A stretch of 31,443 nt of DNA from Scleroderma bovista (taxonomy: Eukaryota; Basidiomycota; Agaricomycetes; Boletales; Sclerodermataceae). Where the stretch lies: assembly GCA_037178675.1 (NCBI GenBank), contig JAYMGJ010000386.1, positions 1 to 31,443 on the forward strand, given 5' to 3'. A program made the position numbers and the translations under genes. The notes under the pieces were generated by a model. It worked only from the letters and a program-made list of their open reading frames with translations, ran no database searches and was not told where the DNA came from. Below are positions 29,336 to 31,443 of this stretch, piece after piece. Every line of letters starts with the position of its first letter. Within the stretch, counting starts at the first letter, position 1.

Positions 29336-31443
29336 ATGTCCAGCGCTCTTGACAAGATGGTTCCTGTGTTCACTGGCTCCAACTGGCAGCAGTGGCACAC
29401 TTCTATGCAGGCCTAGCTTCAGGAACAAGGCCAATGGTATGTTTACTCGACGACGCAACCCACTTACGGTCACAATGACCGAAAAGAGTGGGACGACAAC
29501 ACCGAGAGAGCACTCGGTAATATCACCTTGCACCTTGCCCCTTCGATCCAGGTTGCTGTCTCAAATCTCGACAGTGTTAAGGATGTCTGGGACCACCTCA
29601 AGAAGAACTTCGGTGCCCCCAGTATTGGCTCTGCCTATGCTGAGCTTAGCAAGCTCCTGGCGACTACCATCCCCGCTGGCTCCCATCCCGCTCTGGCTAT
29701 CACCAAAGTGCTTAGCCACTTCGCTTACATAAAGGATGCTGGCTTCGAATTCCCTGCCCCTGTGCAGGCCATGATCATTCTGTGCAAGCTCCCTCCCACT
29801 ATGGAGGTCGTAGCTCAGATACTCAGCCAAACGTTGCCGGATGAGATTAAGAACCTCAAGCCCAATGGGATTGTCAAGGCCGCTACTCTCTCTTTTGAGC
29901 AGAAAGGCGCCTCTTCGTGCGGCGGTGGTAAGGGCCCACAGGCAAACAAGCTTAGCGCTGTGAAGCACAAGCTGGCTGACCCAAAGTTCGCCCAGCAGCA
30001 GCAGCAGCAGCAAGGCGGGTCCAACGGCGGTACAAGTGGAAACACTCCTGCCCAAGGACAGGGAGGCTGCACATGCCGTGGCAGCAAGAAGGCTCACGCT
30101 TGCCGTGAAAATGCCCAACAGGCAGCCTTTGCTGCTTACGTCCACTATGATGGACCAGAACCCACCATCGACCCTCGTGCCCTGGCTCACACCCCCGGTG
30201 CTACCAACTACGGCCCCCCTGCATTCGATAATACTATTCGGGCCTTCGACTTGGCACACTGTCTGGGGGTAGAGCCCTCCTGCCAGACCATCTGCACCCT
30301 CGACCAAGTTGTGTCGTTGGCAAGTGCAAACCTGGACCAGCCCGAGGCCGGTCCCTCCTCGCTGAAGCGCCCTTGTCTTGAGGAGCGCATCACCATGTAT
30401 GAGGAGGATGCCATCTCCCTTGGGGATGAAGAGCCCTTCACTCACAAACTGTTTGCTGATGACAAGTTCAACGAGATCGATGCGATGGTCCTCAACTGCT
30501 ACAACACAACATTGATGGTGATGGGTGTGGAGGCCAGCCTCTTCAGGCAAGTACCTTCTGCACGCATGCTGACCAACACTGACATGCTCCCTTTACATGT
30601 GTGCTTTACGCTGGCACTGTATATAGCGAGCAGTAACTACAATTTGTCATGTCATGTCTCGAGTAATGCATATATTTGTTTGTGTTCAAATAATGCATGC
30701 TGTGCTGGTTGTAAGGGAAAAATGGTCAATGATAGTGAACTATCTGGTGCCTTCTGGCTCCTAGACTCTGGCGCATCACACCACTTCACCAGTGACATAG
30801 GCGATTTCGCCTCCTACAACTCCCTAAAGCGAGCACACTATGCCAAAACAGCTAATGGTGTAGCACTGATTGCTGGCATTGGCACGGTATTACTCCGGTG
30901 CCTAGGCCACAACTCTGGGGATGAGAAAGTTATTACACTCACCCAAGTGCTCCATATGCCAGGTGCTACTGCACACCATATTTCTATGGGCGAAATGCTC
31001 CAGCATAACTACAAAGTCACTGGCGATAAGCAAGGCATTAGCCTCATCTATAAAACTGAACACCTATGGTTTGGGCCAGACCCAGAAGACGATTGCAACA
31101 TCATTTTTGGGATTAGATCTATCCCGATAATTAGATCTAACTATATTGCCTCTGTGAGCAAAGTCGATTATGACATTATGCACTGGAGATTTGGGCACCC
31201 CTCGAAGGAAGTACTCTGACATGCGCAAAAACATACACAGCACTTCCCAGAGATCCACTTTCCTACTGAGGACTGTGTTTGCCCTGGATGTGCTCTTGGC
31301 AAGATGCCCAATCGAGCTTTCCCAGAGAATGAAAGATGTGCTTCCAAGCCCTTTGAGCTGGTGCACTCTGATCTCAAATCCTTCCCAGTTACGTCATACC
31401 AGAAGTTTAAATATGTTATCACCTTCTACAACGACTATACCTC
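29336..31443 (+). pseudogene. Copia B gag-pol (partial), two in-frame stops
   Basis: Starts MSSALDKMVPVFTGSNWQQW, a typical copia gag start, and continues in one frame to the window end. Gag (UBN2-like) includes WDHLKKNFGAPSIGSAYAEL and AMIILCKLPPTMEVV. A poly-Gln/Gly linker and a degenerate Cys-rich patch (CTCRGSKKAHACREN) stand where a zinc knuckle would be. Protease has FWLLDSGASHHFTSD. Gag-pre-integrase has MHWRFGHPSKEVL, then CVCPGCALGKMPNRAF and FELVHSDLKSFP, and integrase begins KYVITFYNDYT. Stops are TAG at 29414-29416 (fits CAG) and TGA at 31217-31219 (KEVL-stop-HAQKH, fits CGA). Otherwise the frame is clean over about 2.1 kb, so the decay is recent. Confidence 0.9.

Larger units (their letters stand above)
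28942..31443 (+). mobile_element. Copia B: Ty1/copia element running off the window
   Basis: 5' LTR followed by one long gag-pol frame with gag, protease, gag-pre-integrase and the first residues of integrase. It truncates gypsy A2, so it is younger than that copy. The rest lies beyond 31443. Confidence 0.88.

Noticed and set aside
29561..30550. A 329-codon minus-strand frame opposite copia B gag
   Set aside because: It mirrors the sense gag codons, has no family motif or introns, and its Leu-rich stretch is just the complement of the poly-Gln run.
192..31219. TGA recoding (selenocysteine or alternative code) as the reason for many in-frame TGA codons
   Set aside because: The stops fall where Arg is expected, TAA and TAG also occur at Gln positions, normal TGA stops end other genes here, and the hAT and antisense genes have none inside.

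Overview
The window reads as part of a repeat-rich filamentous fungal genome, most likely a mushroom-forming basidiomycete (Agaricomycetes). The reasons are very short GT-AG introns (45-65 bp), fungal-type HEM4 and KRE6/SKN1 coding pieces, a Tc1/mariner transposase of the kind common in these fungi, chromodomain Ty3/gypsy elements and a many-exon hAT transposase. The species call is inference. Only the first 2 kb looks like host gene space: a uroporphyrinogen-III synthase gene (HEM4) with an in-frame stop near its start, then a stump of a KRE6/SKN1-type beta-glucan synthesis gene that stops after its transmembrane segment.

The rest is nested transposons. A 3,096-bp Tc1/mariner element (2399-5494; 80-bp TIRs, TA duplication) carries a DD34E transposase on the plus strand and a convergent five-exon accessory gene on the minus strand. 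From 5864 an old Ty1/copia element on the minus strand (copia A) is the substrate for later arrivals: a solo LTR (6067-6708), a 7,879-bp chromodomain gypsy element (gypsy A1, 8351-16229), and a foldback-like element with trinucleotide-rich inverted arms (16875-19942). The foldback itself holds a hAT MITE and a solo LTR of another family. Copia A is broken at 20248 by gypsy B on the plus strand. The gag of gypsy B is split by an apparently intact hAT element (21310-25015). A minisatellite follows, then a truncated second gypsy A copy (A2, from 26929), itself cut by a second copia (copia B, 28942 to the window end). Target-site duplications confirm four insertions in full: TATTC for gypsy A1, TTGTC for the solo A LTR, TCAACAAC for the hAT and GTTGCTGG for the MITE. 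AACTA flanks the solo B LTR.

Two accessory genes stand out. Gypsy A1 carries, between the end of pol and the 3' LTR and antisense to gag-pol, an intact two-exon gene for a 327-residue protein with a coiled coil and a perfect Zn(2)-Cys(6) cysteine pattern. A decayed copy sits at the same place in gypsy A2. The mariner carries a roughly 500-residue protein with a cysteine/histidine cluster and a SAM-like C-terminal segment. Gypsy A1 also shows a clean -1 frameshift site (A AAA AAA) joining gag to pol.

Nearly every retroelement frame, and HEM4, is interrupted by stops explained by C-to-T change at CGA, CAA or CAG codons. The hAT transposase and the antisense zinc-cluster gene are free of them.
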